DNA of 46,970 nt from an uncultured Gammaproteobacteria bacterium (GCA_937898685.1 CALEJT010000024.1:1-46970), one strand, 5' to 3'; shown: positions 1 to 13,541, counted from the first letter of the stretch. Notes: generated from the letters alone by a model not told the origin. Translations and numbers: made by a program.

Positions 1-3302
<3,302 letters not shown>

Positions 3303-3303
<1 letters not shown>

Positions 3304-5324
3304 CACAAAGATCCTGTCTTGATGTTCAGGTAGCGATTGCCGAGCAATGATTCGACCAGCACCAACAGCGCCAGCAGAATCAGGAAAATGCGCCATATCT
3401 CGATGGCATCGGGCTCAGCTTCGCGGCTGAGCGGATCCACCACGAGGGTGGCATTGGCACTGGTTGCAGCTCCGTTGACGGCGTTTTGCCAATTCTGCAG
3501 CGCCTGCGCAGTCATCGGAGTGGGGTCGGACTCCCGAGGGTCGGCATTGACTGCCACCAACACTTCGCCTCCCGGAGTGAAGACCTGATAGTACCCGGTT
3601 TTGTTCAGGGGAACATCTTGCGCCCGCGTAGTGTCCTGCAGGGACAGCAAACTTTCGCCATCCGGATCGATGACTTGCCCGGATGCGCCACCGGTCTGCG
3701 CCAGCTGCAGATAGCTGTCGACGATCTGTTCTTTCACCAACAGTTGTTCATTGGAGAGATAGCGCGCCACCTCGGCCATGAAGCTCACGAACACCGGTTT
3801 GACCGGCAGGTCCGAAGTGGAGTTGTCGAGCGCGGCGGTGAAGAACAGGAGACGACCGTTGCCGATGCGGCGTTCGATCAGCACCGGGTTGTCCGAGTTC
3901 TGCGCCACCAACACGCGATCTTCCTCGGTGAGTGTAGGCCGCAGTACGCGCGCATTGACGCTGCCCCAGCCACTGTTGCGGCGCAGCACGGGATGACTGT
4001 TGTCGATACGGCTGATGTCGAGATGGATGGGACGACCGTCGGGTCCGAGTTGCGGACCGTTCAGCGAGTTGCCCAGCACGGGCAGGGAAGAGAGACCGTT
4101 GGTACGGCTGCCGGCAGCGGCGAACACGGAACCTCCACCATTCACGTAGTCGCGAACGGCTGCTTCCAGATTGCCGGTGATGGTGCCGATGTCTTCGATC
4201 ACCAGCCAGGGATAGCGCTGCATGATGCGCGGATCGAAGTCGCGCACGTCGACCGGCTCCACCTGATAACCGCGCGGCGCCGTGGCAAGCGCGGCGCTGA
4301 TGTAGGTGACCCCCAGCGACTCGGCGTTTTCCGTGAGCAGCAATACCGGTGCGGGCGGTGAGTTGTCGAACACGGCGTGCCGCAGATCGTCATCGGGTAA
4401 GGCATCGCCCGGCGTGACGCGCACATCGACGCGGTTGTCACCCGGTGCGAATTCCACCTCGGGGAAGCGTGCACTGAACACGCCATTGCCGGTGTGACGA
4501 ATCGTCTGCTGTTGTACCTGTTCGCCGTTGATGCTCAGAGTCAGCGTGTATTCGCGTTCTTCGTCCGGCTGATTCCAGGCGCGCGCACTCGCCAGCACCA
4601 GGTTGCGACTTTCGACGATCACGGATTCGACCGCGACATTCGGAATCGGCTGAGGGCTCACCTGCCGCACGTCGAGCGTGAGCGGGCGACCGGCGATCAC
4701 ATCGGGAATCATGTCCGCAAAGCGCGCAGCCGCGCTGGTCTGCTGGAAATCGCCGATCAGATGCATGGCGATCTCGGTCTGGTTCTTTTCCATCAGACCA
4801 TCGAGTGCGCCGATCATCTGACCGAGATCCAGATGGCCTTTATCGGGCGAGAGCGTCGCGATACGCGTGAGCAAGGTGTCGGCATTGCTGGTCGGCTCTG
4901 CCACCGTGCGCACGCTGCTGCTCGCGGCGTAGAGACTGGCGATGTCATCGTCGGCCATGCTGTTCACGATGTCGCGCGCTTGCGCCAGTGCCGCTTCGAA
5001 CTTGCCGTCGGCACGCATCGAGAACGACGTGTCGACCACGATCATGTGGTGCACGGTTTCTTCGGTGACCACGGCATCGGCGGACTTGAACAGGATGGGG
5101 CGCGCGAAGGCGAGCGCGAGCAGGGCCAGGAAGGCCATACGTGCCGCCATCAACAACAGGAACTTGAGTTTGCGCTGGACGTGGATGCGCTTCTTGGAGG
5201 GTTCCAGGAAACGAGTGGTACTGAACTTCTCGCGTTCAGTGGTCTGGGTTTCCAAACGATGCAGCCACCACGGCAACGCGAGGCTGAGGAAACCAAGCAG
5301 GAACAGTGGCGTGATCAAACCCAT
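3303..5324 (-). CDS. BatA-domain / von Willebrand factor A membrane protein
   Basis: A 673-residue membrane protein. The first 25 residues form a helix ending in PWWLHRLE, typical of the N-terminal BatA (aerotolerance regulator) domain. A second helix lies at about 55-78, and a C-terminal helix near 645-665 ends just before the stop. A VWA domain starts near residue 93 with the metal-site motif DTSFS (D98, S100, S102), so the site looks intact. The middle resembles a glutamine-amidotransferase-like fold (around 300-420). It starts 2 nt after the DUF58 stop and overlaps the DUF4175 start by 1 nt, so it is operonic. In related MoxR-linked operons such proteins are proposed membrane partners of the AAA+ ATPase; a specific role here is inference. 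Confidence 0.88.
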
Positions 5325-5326
5325 CG

Positions 5327-6238
5327 TTAGCCCCGTTTCTCCCTGAACGTCAAATAACTATGCAAGGCGCGCTCGAGCGGCTCGCCGGTGTTGACCAGAA
5401 CATGGTCGGCATTCATGCCGCGCGCGGCCTTTTCGATGGCAGCGATGTGCGCGCGGATGCGCTCGCGATATTCCTTCTTCATGTACGTGGGCGACACCTC
5501 GATGGCGTGCCCCGTTTCCATGTCTTCGTACAAGGTCGACTGCTTGATGTCGGGTTCCAGCTCGGCCGGATCGAGCAGATGCAGCAGAATCACGTCCTGC
5601 CCCTGCATGGCGAGCGGACGCACGTTTTCCAGCAGTTCTTCGGTGTCGCAATAGAAGTCGGAAATCACCGCCACGAGACCGCGGCGCTTGATGTGTTCCT
5701 GGAACCGCGTCATCGGCTTGTCGAGCGCGGTACCCTTTTGGGCTTCGGCCTTGTCGAGCGTATGGATCACGCCTTGCAGAGAACCCGCGCGACTTGCAGG
5801 CGGGCGGTATTCCAGAATTTCATCGGCAAAGATCATCACACCGACGGCGTCATGTTGACGCGAGGCCATGTAGGCGAGCGACGCGGCGAGGATCTTGCCG
5901 GCCTGCAACTTGGTGAGGCCGCGACTGCCGAAGCCCATCGAAGCCGAGGCATCGAGCATCAGCATCAGGTGACTGTTGGTCTCGCCGAGAAAGCGCTTGA
6001 TGTAGGTCTTGCCGGTGCGCGCGAAGACGTTCCAGTCGATGTAACGCGGATCGTCACCTTCGCCGTAGGCGCGGTATTCCACGAATTCCTGACTGAAGCC
6101 GAACTTCGGTGAACGATGCAGACCGATCACGAAACCTTCGACCACGGCCTTGGCCACGAGCTCCAGGTTGGCAATGCTCGCCAGCACCTTGGGATCGAGC
6201 AGGTGGAAGGCGTTGGACTTGTTGGGCGCAGTGGCCAT
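5327..6238 (-). CDS. DUF58 domain protein (MoxR-associated VWA-like)
   Basis: A 303-residue soluble protein without signal peptide or membrane helix. It carries the DUF58 hallmark around residues 53-85 (EYRAYGEGDDPRYIDWNVFAR, continuing through TYIKRF), followed by a VWA-like core with DASAS (D96, S98, S100), so a metal-binding site may be present. Length is usual for the family. It lies between the MoxR ATPase gene (54 nt upstream) and the BatA/VWA gene (2 nt downstream). MoxR-DUF58 adjacency is one of the most conserved gene pairs in bacteria; DUF58 is thought to be the cytoplasmic partner that MoxR acts on or through. The identification is firm, the molecular function is not established. 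Confidence 0.93.
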   Translation of the reverse strand: MATAPNKSNAFHLLDPKVLASIANLELVAKAVVEGFVIGLHRSPKFGFSQEFVEYRAYGEGDDPRYIDWNVFARTGKTYIKRFLGETNSHLMLMLDASASMGFGSRGLTKLQAGKILAASLAYMASRQHDAVGVMIFADEILEYRPPASRAGSLQGVIHTLDKAEAQKGTALDKPMTRFQEHIKRRGLVAVISDFYCDTEELLENVRPLAMQGQDVILLHLLDPAELEPDIKQSTLYEDMETGHAIEVSPTYMKKEYRERIRAHIAAIEKAARGMNADHVLVNTGEPLERALHSYLTFREKRG

Positions 6239-6292
6239 GCGAATTCCTGACTAAGTCGATGCAAACGTCCTGGTGGTGTTGCGTGGCGATCC

Positions 6293-7327
6293 TCAGGCCT
6301 CGTTCGGTACCGGAACGGCGTCGAGCATCTGGCGCAGAATCTCGTCGATGCCGATGCCATCGGATTCAGCGTAGTAGTTCGGCAGCACACGGTGACGCAG
6401 GATCGGCAGCGCGAGCGTCTTCAGGTCTTCCGCCGTCACGTGGTAACGGCCCTGCATCAGCGCACGCGCCTTGGCAGCGAGCACGAGGTTCATGGTGGCG
6501 CGAATCGACGAGCCGAAGTTCGCGTACTTCTTGATGATCTCCGGCGCGATCGGATCGGACGGACGCGTGGCACGCACGATGTCGACGGCGTAGCGGTTGA
6601 GCTCACTGGAAATCGGCACCTGACGCACGAGCGCCTGGAACTTCACGATCTCTTCCCCATTGGTGCAGGGATGCACGGGCGGCATGTCGACACGCTTGGT
6701 GAAGCGCTCGATTACCTTCACTTCTTCTTCCGCACTGAGGTAGTCGAGCGTGACGTTGAAGAGGAAACGGTCGAGCTGGGCTTCCGGCAGCGGATAGGTA
6801 CCCTCGAGTTCGATCGGGTTCTGCGTGGCGAGCACGAAGAAGGGTTTGTCGATCTTGTGATTCTTGCCGCGCACCGTCACGGTTTTTTCCTGCATGGCCT
6901 CGAGCAATGCAGCCTGCGTTTTCGGCGGCGTACGGTTGATCTCGTCGGCGAGCAGCACGTTGGTGAAGACTGGACCGGGAATGAAGCGCCACTCACGTTT
7001 GCCCGTGCTCTGATCTTCTTCCACCATGTCGGTACCGGTGATGTCGGTGGGCATCAGGTCGGGTGTGAACTGGATGCGTTTGAAGGTGAGGCCGAGTGCG
7101 GTGGCGAGCGTATGCACCAGCAAGGTCTTTGCAGTACCTGGCATACCGGTGATCAGACAGTGGCCGCCCACGAACAGCGTGATGAGCAAGCTTTCCACCA
7201 CTTCATCCTGACCGACGATGGTGCCGCGCACCTGTTCGCGGATGCGGTCGGTAGCCTGCTGGAAACGTTGTACCAGTTCGCGGGTATCGTCGATGCCTTC
7301 TTGCTGCTGGGCTACTGCGTCATTCAT
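6293..7327 (-). CDS. MoxR family AAA+ ATPase
   Basis: A 344-residue AAA+ ATPase of the MoxR class. Walker A is GMPGTAKT at residues 61-68. Walker B reads LLADEIN and is followed by RTPPKTQAALLEAMQE, and sensor 1 lies in VLATQNPIE; these are diagnostic for MoxR. I chose the ATG at 7327 because AAGGA sits 11 nt upstream and the protein then begins with the usual acidic MoxR N-terminus. A GTG at 7381 would add 18 residues and overlap the upstream stop as GTGA, so it remains possible. MoxR proteins are cytoplasmic chaperone-like ATPases that work with VWA-domain proteins; here three VWA-type genes are in the same operon. Confidence 0.94.
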   Translation of the reverse strand: MNDAVAQQQEGIDDTRELVQRFQQATDRIREQVRGTIVGQDEVVESLLITLFVGGHCLITGMPGTAKTLLVHTLATALGLTFKRIQFTPDLMPTDITGTDMVEEDQSTGKREWRFIPGPVFTNVLLADEINRTPPKTQAALLEAMQEKTVTVRGKNHKIDKPFFVLATQNPIELEGTYPLPEAQLDRFLFNVTLDYLSAEEEVKVIERFTKRVDMPPVHPCTNGEEIVKFQALVRQVPISSELNRYAVDIVRATRPSDPIAPEIIKKYANFGSSIRATMNLVLAAKARALMQGRYHVTAEDLKTLALPILRHRVLPNYYAESDGIGIDEILRQMLDAVPVPNEA

Positions 7328-7377
7328 AAGTGCGTCCGTCCTTCGTTGCGTTGATCTGTCCGTGGGCTGCTTCTGCC

Positions 7378-9690
7378 TCACTCACCCGAACTGCCACGGC
7401 TCATTTCGAGCAGCAGTTTCTGTGCCTCACGGTATTGGGGGGCGATGTCCAAGGTGGTCATCAGGTGTTCCATGGCCTTGGCATCATCGCCCGCTGCTCT
7501 GTAGGCAGTGGCGAGCTTGAGATTGGCGCTGGCCTTGTCGGCGGGATCGAGCGCCAGCAACACCTGATATTCCTTGATCGCATTCTGAGCCTGATTCATC
7601 TCGAGATAGAGGTCGCCCAGCCGTATGTGCAGCTCTTCCATGAAGGGATCGGCCCACAGTACGTCGCGGTAGACCTTGAGCGCCTCCTCGCGCTGACCGC
7701 GTTCCAGATAGCGGTTGCCGAGCGCAAGCAATGCGCGCGGTTCATAACCACCTTTCTTCCAGAAGGTCTCGAGGGTCTTGAATTCGTTTTCCGTATCTTC
7801 GAGTCGTGCATAGGCGCGCGCCATCGCGATGTAGGGACTGTCGATCTCGACGTAGTCGGGATAGCTGAAGATCGCACGCTGCGCCGCGGCGACGGCTTCT
7901 TGCCAGTTCTCTTCTTCCAGAGCCGCGAAGCTGGCACGGTGGTCTTCCTGCCACACCGGCAGCTTGCCGAGCAGGTTGCCGTATTCGACCTCGATGAATT
8001 GTTTGAAGTGCGCATCGAACTGCGCAGCGGAAATGCCGAGCACCGATTCGATCGCCTCGACCGCGCTCACCCCATCCTTGAAGCGATAGAGCATGTCGAC
8101 GATCTTGTCGAAGCCATATTCGATGTCGATGAAGTCGAACACGAGCCCCGCCTGCATGTACGAGACGATCACCTGGTCCTGATAGCTCGGACGCATGAAG
8201 CCATCGTCGAGCTGTGCGATCGGCAGGAACTTACCTTCCGCCATGTACTTGTAGACTTGCAGCGGAATCTTGCGGCCGGGAATGGGCCCCGTGCGCCACT
8301 CCTCGAAAACGGAGATGCCTTCACTGAACCAGCGCGGTACGAGGTGGTTGCTCGCTTCCAGCGTGAACACGTGCGCCATCTCATGCCAGAGCGTCGTGCC
8401 CCAGTGATAGCTCGGATCGTGCTGCGCCGTGGGCGAGTCCATCGAGAACAGATAACCGAAGGTCACACCGAGAATGCCGACACCGGGCATGCCGATGGAG
8501 CGCACCACGAAGTCTTCGTGGTTGGGATAGATCTCCACTACGATCGGTGCCTGCGGCGTGAAGCGATAGCGCTCGGTGTAGAGATCGATGCTCGCTTCCG
8601 CCAACTCGCGCGCGTAGTCGGCGAGCACGGCGGTTTCATCCTTGTCGAGACGCAGCGTGAGTTTAGGAAATGGCCCCTGCGGTGGATTGGGAAAGCTCAC
8701 TGCTTCCATGTCCTGCACGAAGGTGTCGAGCAGGCGCAGCAGGTTGATCGTCTTGGGATTGAAGGCGTCGCCGGCATAGGAAGTATCGATGTGCTCGCGT
8801 GCGGCGTTGACCTGGTTCAGGCGCAGATAATTCTGACCGAGTTCGAGATGCGCTTCCCAATGCGTCGGCTCGATCTCCACTGCTTTCTGGTAAAACTCGC
8901 CGCATTCACGATAGCGGCGCGTGATCATCGCGAAATAACCGGGAATGGCCCAGGCGTCACCGTAGGCGGGATTCAGGGCAAGCGCAGCGTCGATGTGCTC
9001 CTGATAGGGTTTGTGCGTCATGAAGGCCAGCGCGGCCTCGAGTGCATGCAATTCCAGCGGCAGGAACTCGTTGTCTTCCGCGAGCGCCTTGGCTTCATTC
9101 AGATAACGCCGGGCATCGTCGAACAGATCCTTTTCGAGCGAGTTGCGCACCAGCATGATGAGACCGCGCAGGCGCGCGCCCGGTGCGGCAGTGAGGTTGT
9201 CCATCACCGCCGACATGTGCTGATTCACTTCTTCGCCACCACCACCTTCGGCCAGTGCTTCGGCCGCACCGATGTGAGCGAAGGCGTTGTTGGAATCGAT
9301 CTCGAGTGCTTCGCTGAAAAGATTGAATGCTTCCTGATATTGATAGGTGCGTTTGAAGAGCTCGCCCCAACGCACACGGATCACGGCGCTGTTCGGATTT
9401 TCATCGACCGCTGCTCTGAAGGCTTCGTTGGCACCCTGCAGATCTCCGAGCGCCCACAGTGCTTCGGCGCGAATGGCCGTCGGTGTGCCGGGATTGACCA
9501 GGTTGCGATAACAGCTCTGCGCTTCGCTGACACGTCCGCTCCAGTACTGGTCTTCGCAGGTGAGCAGAGCGGGGTTGTCGATCACACCGTAGAGTTGATC
9601 ACGCGCTTCGCTCGGCAGCTGCCACATGGCCGCAACCAGCCCCACCGTCAGAGCGGTGCGGCGCAGAACTTGGTCGGCCAGGTTTTTCAT
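7378..9690 (-). CDS. Exported TPR protein with peptidase-MA-like (gluzincin) domain
   Basis: A 770-residue protein with an N-terminal signal-like helix (about residues 5-28). TPR-type helical repeats fill roughly 45-320. A metallopeptidase domain around 340-540 carries HEMAH (H436, E437, H440) and a downstream WFSEG whose E457 is the expected third zinc ligand; this is the gluzincin pattern of peptidase-MA-like families. More TPR-like repeats occupy the C-terminus (about 570-760). The zinc site is complete, so activity is plausible. I chose the ATG at 9690, which overlaps the upstream stop as TGATG; a GTG at 9693 would add one residue. TPR proteins are regular partners in MoxR/Bat operons, but the fused protease is less usual. 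The substrate is unknown. Confidence 0.85.
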   Translation of the reverse strand: MKNLADQVLRRTALTVGLVAAMWQLPSEARDQLYGVIDNPALLTCEDQYWSGRVSEAQSCYRNLVNPGTPTAIRAEALWALGDLQGANEAFRAAVDENPNSAVIRVRWGELFKRTYQYQEAFNLFSEALEIDSNNAFAHIGAAEALAEGGGGEEVNQHMSAVMDNLTAAPGARLRGLIMLVRNSLEKDLFDDARRYLNEAKALAEDNEFLPLELHALEAALAFMTHKPYQEHIDAALALNPAYGDAWAIPGYFAMITRRYRECGEFYQKAVEIEPTHWEAHLELGQNYLRLNQVNAAREHIDTSYAGDAFNPKTINLLRLLDTFVQDMEAVSFPNPPQGPFPKLTLRLDKDETAVLADYARELAEASIDLYTERYRFTPQAPIVVEIYPNHEDFVVRSIGMPGVGILGVTFGYLFSMDSPTAQHDPSYHWGTTLWHEMAHVFTLEASNHLVPRWFSEGISVFEEWRTGPIPGRKIPLQVYKYMAEGKFLPIAQLDDGFMRPSYQDQVIVSYMQAGLVFDFIDIEYGFDKIVDMLYRFKDGVSAVEAIESVLGISAAQFDAHFKQFIEVEYGNLLGKLPVWQEDHRASFAALEEENWQEAVAAAQRAIFSYPDYVEIDSPYIAMARAYARLEDTENEFKTLETFWKKGGYEPRALLALGNRYLERGQREEALKVYRDVLWADPFMEELHIRLGDLYLEMNQAQNAIKEYQVLLALDPADKASANLKLATAYRAAGDDAKAMEHLMTTLDIAPQYREAQKLLLEMSRGSSGE

Positions 9691-10730
9691 CACTGCTGAA
9701 TTTCCACTGGAGGAACGGAGATCTCGAAGGGTTCGGCAATGCCACCGCCACCGCTTCTGCCCCCGTTGTTCGCGTTACCACCGTTGCCGCTCTGTAGCTT
9801 TTCGATCTCTTCGTTGATTTCTGCCGAACGCAGGATCAGTGCCTGCAGTTGTTGCAGGTAGTCGGAGTTCTCGAGTTGCGGACGACGTAATTGCAGGCTT
9901 TCGATTTCCTCGTCGATGGCCTGGCGTTGTTCGAGCAGCGCGCGCAGTTCGTCGCTGGCGTTGGCAAGCTCGTTCTCGAATTCCAAGGCATTGAGACGCG
10001 AGAGGTTGAACTGGGCAGCACCGTCGCCGCGCAGAAGCGCGTGCTCGGTTGCGAGCCGACCGGCGTCCTGGAAATAGCGTTCGACTGCTCGCTGCGCGTA
10101 GTCGAACGCTTCCTGGATACTCACGCTTTGATTCTTGTTCAGATCAGCGGTGTCGCTGACGAGCGCTTCGGCAAAGAAACGTCCGAACTGCGTGGCGTTG
10201 CGCTCGGCGCCGCTGCGCGTCGCGGTGACGACTACGTATTTTGGATTGCTGGCGTTCTCGCCGGTTCCCACCAGGGCTTCCAACATGGCGCCGCTGGTGC
10301 TCGAGGTGTTCACCAGCACGTGATTGCGGCCGGGCAGAGACTCGAGCACTTCCTTGAAGTCGGTGGCGGTGAGATCGAGGCCGGGAATGTTGAACTTGTA
10401 GGTTTCGCCATCGAAGCTGCCGTGACCGACGAGATAGATCGCAGCGCGATCGTCTTCTTTCATCTTCGCAGTGAGCGACTTGAAGTGTTCGAGGATGGCA
10501 TCGCGCGTGGCGGCATTGCCATTGAAGCTGAACACCTTGTCGGAATCGGTGATCGTGCGCGAAGCGGCTTCGATCTTGTTGCGCGCGTCGGTGAAGTCGC
10601 GCTCGTATTCGGTTTGGCCACCGAGGCCCTGGATGATCGTGACGTAAAGCGCGGCATGCGCGAAGGCCGGTGCCAACGCCAGCGCGGCGGCGGTACAAGA
10701 CAAGGATCGCAACTTGTTACGACGTGACAT
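9690..10730 (-). CDS. Exported caspase-like (clan CD fold) protein with Cys-to-Ser change
   Basis: A 346-residue protein with a signal peptide (about 1-26, ending AFAHA). Residues 27-245 look like a clan CD (caspase/legumain) fold. A YLVGHGS strand-turn puts H103 in the catalytic His position. The following strand VLVNTSSTSG (138-147) aligns with the usual DACxSG, so S144 occupies the nucleophile position. A third strand reads VVVTATRSG. Residues 250-315 are a predicted coiled coil, followed by a Gly/Asn-rich linker and a short Pro-rich tail. The start is 9 nt past the stop of the VWA/GATase gene, and the end overlaps the TPR-peptidase start. Probably a non-canonical or inactive protease-fold partner; the fold call is from motifs only. 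Confidence 0.7.
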   Translation of the reverse strand: MSRRNKLRSLSCTAAALALAPAFAHAALYVTIIQGLGGQTEYERDFTDARNKIEAASRTITDSDKVFSFNGNAATRDAILEHFKSLTAKMKEDDRAAIYLVGHGSFDGETYKFNIPGLDLTATDFKEVLESLPGRNHVLVNTSSTSGAMLEALVGTGENASNPKYVVVTATRSGAERNATQFGRFFAEALVSDTADLNKNQSVSIQEAFDYAQRAVERYFQDAGRLATEHALLRGDGAAQFNLSRLNALEFENELANASDELRALLEQRQAIDEEIESLQLRRPQLENSDYLQQLQALILRSAEINEEIEKLQSGNGGNANNGGRSGGGGIAEPFEISVPPVEIQQ

Positions 10731-10739
10731 CGCGGTCTC

Positions 10740-12965
10740 CTAGATCACCCGCCAGCTGCGGCGCAGCAGCCATTCGATGCTCTTGAGCAGGAACAGCATC
10801 AGGAAGAAGAACGGTGCATCCCACAGATAGCTGATCTGCTGTTCGGTGATGCCGGCGTTCGAGAAGCTGATGGCCTGAGTCAGTTCATCCCATTGCGCCG
10901 GTGTGAAGTAACGTCCACCGGTGGCGAGGCTCAACTGTTCCAAGAGCGCACGGTTCTGCCGTACACCGAAAGATTCCTGCGCCTGATCATAACGCGCCGC
11001 CGTCCGGGTCGAAGACACGAGCTCCTCGCCGCGACGCGAGATGGCTTCGATGTCGTACAGCCCTTCGGACGAAGGCGTGAAGCGCGCCTGATACACACCG
11101 CTCTGGCCGGTCACAGGCAAGAGCTCGAGGTTGAACACTTCACCATCTTCGGCAGTGGCCACTGCGGTGATGGCGAGATTCTGATTCTCTTCCGCGTCTG
11201 GATCGCGCACTTCGGCACGCACCACGACGTCGTCGTTCTCGATGGTGGCGCTGAGCTCGAACGGACGCGGCGAGTTCGCTACTAAGTTACGAGCCACCTG
11301 ACGCCAGAAAGTTTCATGACGCAGGTCTTCGAGCGGCAAGCTCATCTGCCAGCGCCAAGTACCGCCGCTGGCAAGAATGAAGCTCTGGCCGCGACCGTAG
11401 GGCTGCGTGACGAAAAGTGGCAACTGCTCACCATCGACGCGTACTTCCAGTAGCGAGGAAGCAGCGGGGCGCAGCGGACCGATCTTCTGATAGTCGGCAA
11501 CGGCCGGCATTTCGGACCAAAGGGTGAGGTTTTCGGCGTCGTCGTCGCTGAGTTTGAGCATCGGCGAATCGCGACCGGCGTCGGTGAGCGACACCGGTAC
11601 CTTCACCCGCACGAAATCGGCATCGTTCAGCGAAAGGCGCGAGGGCAGCACTTCGCCGACCACGGATTCACCCCAGCCGCCGAGACCCAAGCCCTGCCGG
11701 CCTGCGATCATCATCAGACTGCCGCCACGTTCACTCACGAAGTCGCGAATCATTGCCTGTTGTTCAGCAGTGAACTCGGCGACGTTCATGCTGCCGATGA
11801 TCAAGGCGTCGTAGGCGTAGAGTTCCTTGCGATCGGTGGGGAAGCCGTTCTCGAGTTGTTCGGGACTGTCGATGCCCTGGCGGTAGTACTTGTTCGGCGT
11901 GACCTTGAGCAGCGTGCTCAATTGAATACTGGGATCTTCGTTGAGTGCGCGCTGCATGAACTTGTATTCCCAGCGCGGCTCGCCTTCGACGTAGAGAATC
12001 TTGTAGCGACCTTCCGGCACATCCACCACACGCGAACGCGCGTTGTTGGCGAGGATGCGTTCGCCGTTGAGGGGATCGAGCGTGAAACGCAGGTCGAGTT
12101 GACCAGGTTCTTCGACGTCGATGTTCACCAGCGCGACGGTGCTGTTCTGGTTGGGATCGAGCGTGATTTCTTCGGCGCCGAGGAAGGTGTCGCCATCGTA
12201 GATCTTCAGACGGGCAGTGCCGCCCTGATCGTGACGGATCGTCACACGTGCCGAGAGCGTGGTGCCGGCGAGAGCCTTGTTGGGCAGTTGCACGTCGCTC
12301 AGCTCGAGATCTTCCGGAATGCTCTCGCGACCGATGCCCACGGTGTGGACGGGAACGCCGAAGGAACTGATTTCTGCGAGTTCGTTCTGACTGATGCCGC
12401 CACTGTTGTCGGCACCGTCGCTGATCACCACGACTGCGCCGAGTGAGTTGCCACCGGCCTGACGCAGAGCATCGAGTACGGATGCGCCCAGTAACGTGCT
12501 GCGTCCCGGTTCGGGCAGGGCTTCGAAACTATCGAGGCGCTCGGCGCCATCGGAGAATGCGTAGGGAAGAACTTGGTAGGTGGAGGAGAGATCTTCGAGA
12601 GCCTGCGGGGTGAGCAACGATTGCGCGGTGACCATGCGGGTGGTCTCACCATCGGTGAGCGCCATGCTCGCTGATGTGTCGAGCAGGATCGCAACGGCAT
12701 TCTCACCGGGCAGGAGCCGCTCGTTCACGAGCGCGGGTTGCCACACCACTGTGAGCACCAACGCCAGCATCGCCACCTGCAACATACCAAGCACGGCGAG
12801 TTGCCACCAGTGCAAGCTGTGACGTTTACGAAAGAGGGCGATGGCGACGAGAACGGCGCACAGCGCAACGAGTGAGTAGAGCAGCGTCAGGGGCCAGCCG
12901 CTGGCGAAGATGAACTCACTGTCGCTGAACACCTCTGCAGGGTATTTGAATAGAAACTCTTTCAT
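10740..12965 (-). CDS. VWA and glutamine-amidotransferase-like membrane protein
   Basis: A 741-residue membrane protein and first gene of the minus-strand operon. Two N-terminal helices (about 25-45 and 55-77) precede a VWA domain whose metal-site motif DTSAS is D96, S98, S100. A beta-sandwich region follows. A class I glutamine-amidotransferase-like domain at about 325-480 begins ILYVEGEPRWEYKF; it shows no nucleophilic Cys at the elbow, so amidotransferase activity is unlikely. A final membrane helix lies near residues 715-735. This architecture is common in large MoxR-associated membrane proteins. The start codon has only a weak ribosome binding site. Together with the BatA-like protein it gives the operon two membrane VWA proteins. 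Confidence 0.85.
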   Translation of the reverse strand: MKEFLFKYPAEVFSDSEFIFASGWPLTLLYSLVALCAVLVAIALFRKRHSLHWWQLAVLGMLQVAMLALVLTVVWQPALVNERLLPGENAVAILLDTSASMALTDGETTRMVTAQSLLTPQALEDLSSTYQVLPYAFSDGAERLDSFEALPEPGRSTLLGASVLDALRQAGGNSLGAVVVISDGADNSGGISQNELAEISSFGVPVHTVGIGRESIPEDLELSDVQLPNKALAGTTLSARVTIRHDQGGTARLKIYDGDTFLGAEEITLDPNQNSTVALVNIDVEEPGQLDLRFTLDPLNGERILANNARSRVVDVPEGRYKILYVEGEPRWEYKFMQRALNEDPSIQLSTLLKVTPNKYYRQGIDSPEQLENGFPTDRKELYAYDALIIGSMNVAEFTAEQQAMIRDFVSERGGSLMMIAGRQGLGLGGWGESVVGEVLPSRLSLNDADFVRVKVPVSLTDAGRDSPMLKLSDDDAENLTLWSEMPAVADYQKIGPLRPAASSLLEVRVDGEQLPLFVTQPYGRGQSFILASGGTWRWQMSLPLEDLRHETFWRQVARNLVANSPRPFELSATIENDDVVVRAEVRDPDAEENQNLAITAVATAEDGEVFNLELLPVTGQSGVYQARFTPSSEGLYDIEAISRRGEELVSSTRTAARYDQAQESFGVRQNRALLEQLSLATGGRYFTPAQWDELTQAISFSNAGITEQQISYLWDAPFFFLMLFLLKSIEWLLRRSWRVI

Positions 12966-13541
12966 ACCACGGTATGGGAGTCCTGCCAGTGCGCGATAGC
13001 GGGCATAGACCCCTTGTTGCTACCTCTACGTTGATGACCGCCTCGGCGCAGGCGGAAGGCGATATAAGCATGAATGCCTCGAAAATGCCATGCGTGCCAT
13101 GGTGTCGTCGAGTCGAATGAAAATGCCATTTTTTTGCCACCTTTATCGCACTGATCGGTTCGGAGTCGGTACGGTCGAAGGTCGTGATCCTTGCTCCCGT
13201 GTAACGACGATCGGACGATGCTTGGCAGGTTGTGTACCGGCATTTCCGATGGCTGCTTTGGCAGTGATTCCTCGCGCGGCGATGCCGCTCATGCCGCGGC
13301 GCTCCGAACAGCGGGTGTCATCGCACTGCAAAAAGCGCTCGTGCGCGTGCAGAAGATGAGCACAGCAAAGCGGTATCAGGCTAAGCTCGCCGCTCTGCAA
13401 CGGAAGCCAGAGCTGCGCTGCACCAGGTCAGCCTCACGGCATGTGGGCGCGCCATCCTGCGGTGCTCGCCATCCAGGTCGTTCATCTCGACCATGGAGCT
13501 TTCCGCCATAACGACATCACATCAGCCGAGGGGATCACTGC
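12966..13541. promoter_or_regulatory. Divergent intergenic region between MoxR operon and MFS gene
   Basis: These 576 bases separate two divergent genes and hold no convincing gene. A possible -10 for the minus-strand operon is TATATC (reverse complement of 13061-13066), with no clear -35. An 11-base direct repeat, GAAAATGCCAT, occurs at 13081-13091 and 13119-13129, just upstream of that -10. A small hairpin with CCGCCT/AGGCGG arms lies at 13038-13055, near the expected transcript start. The MFS gene has an AGGGG ribosome binding site about 9 nt before its ATG. All promoter placement is by eye. Confidence 0.4.

Noticed and set aside
7330..9699. A plus-strand open frame of nearly 800 codons opposite the TPR-peptidase gene.
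   Set aside because: The minus strand has TPR repeats, HEMAH, a signal peptide and operon overlaps; the opposite frame has no domain character.
13143..13400. Small open frames in the gap before the MFS gene.
   Set aside because: No ribosome binding site, and several frames on both strands are equally open; nothing resembles a protein family.
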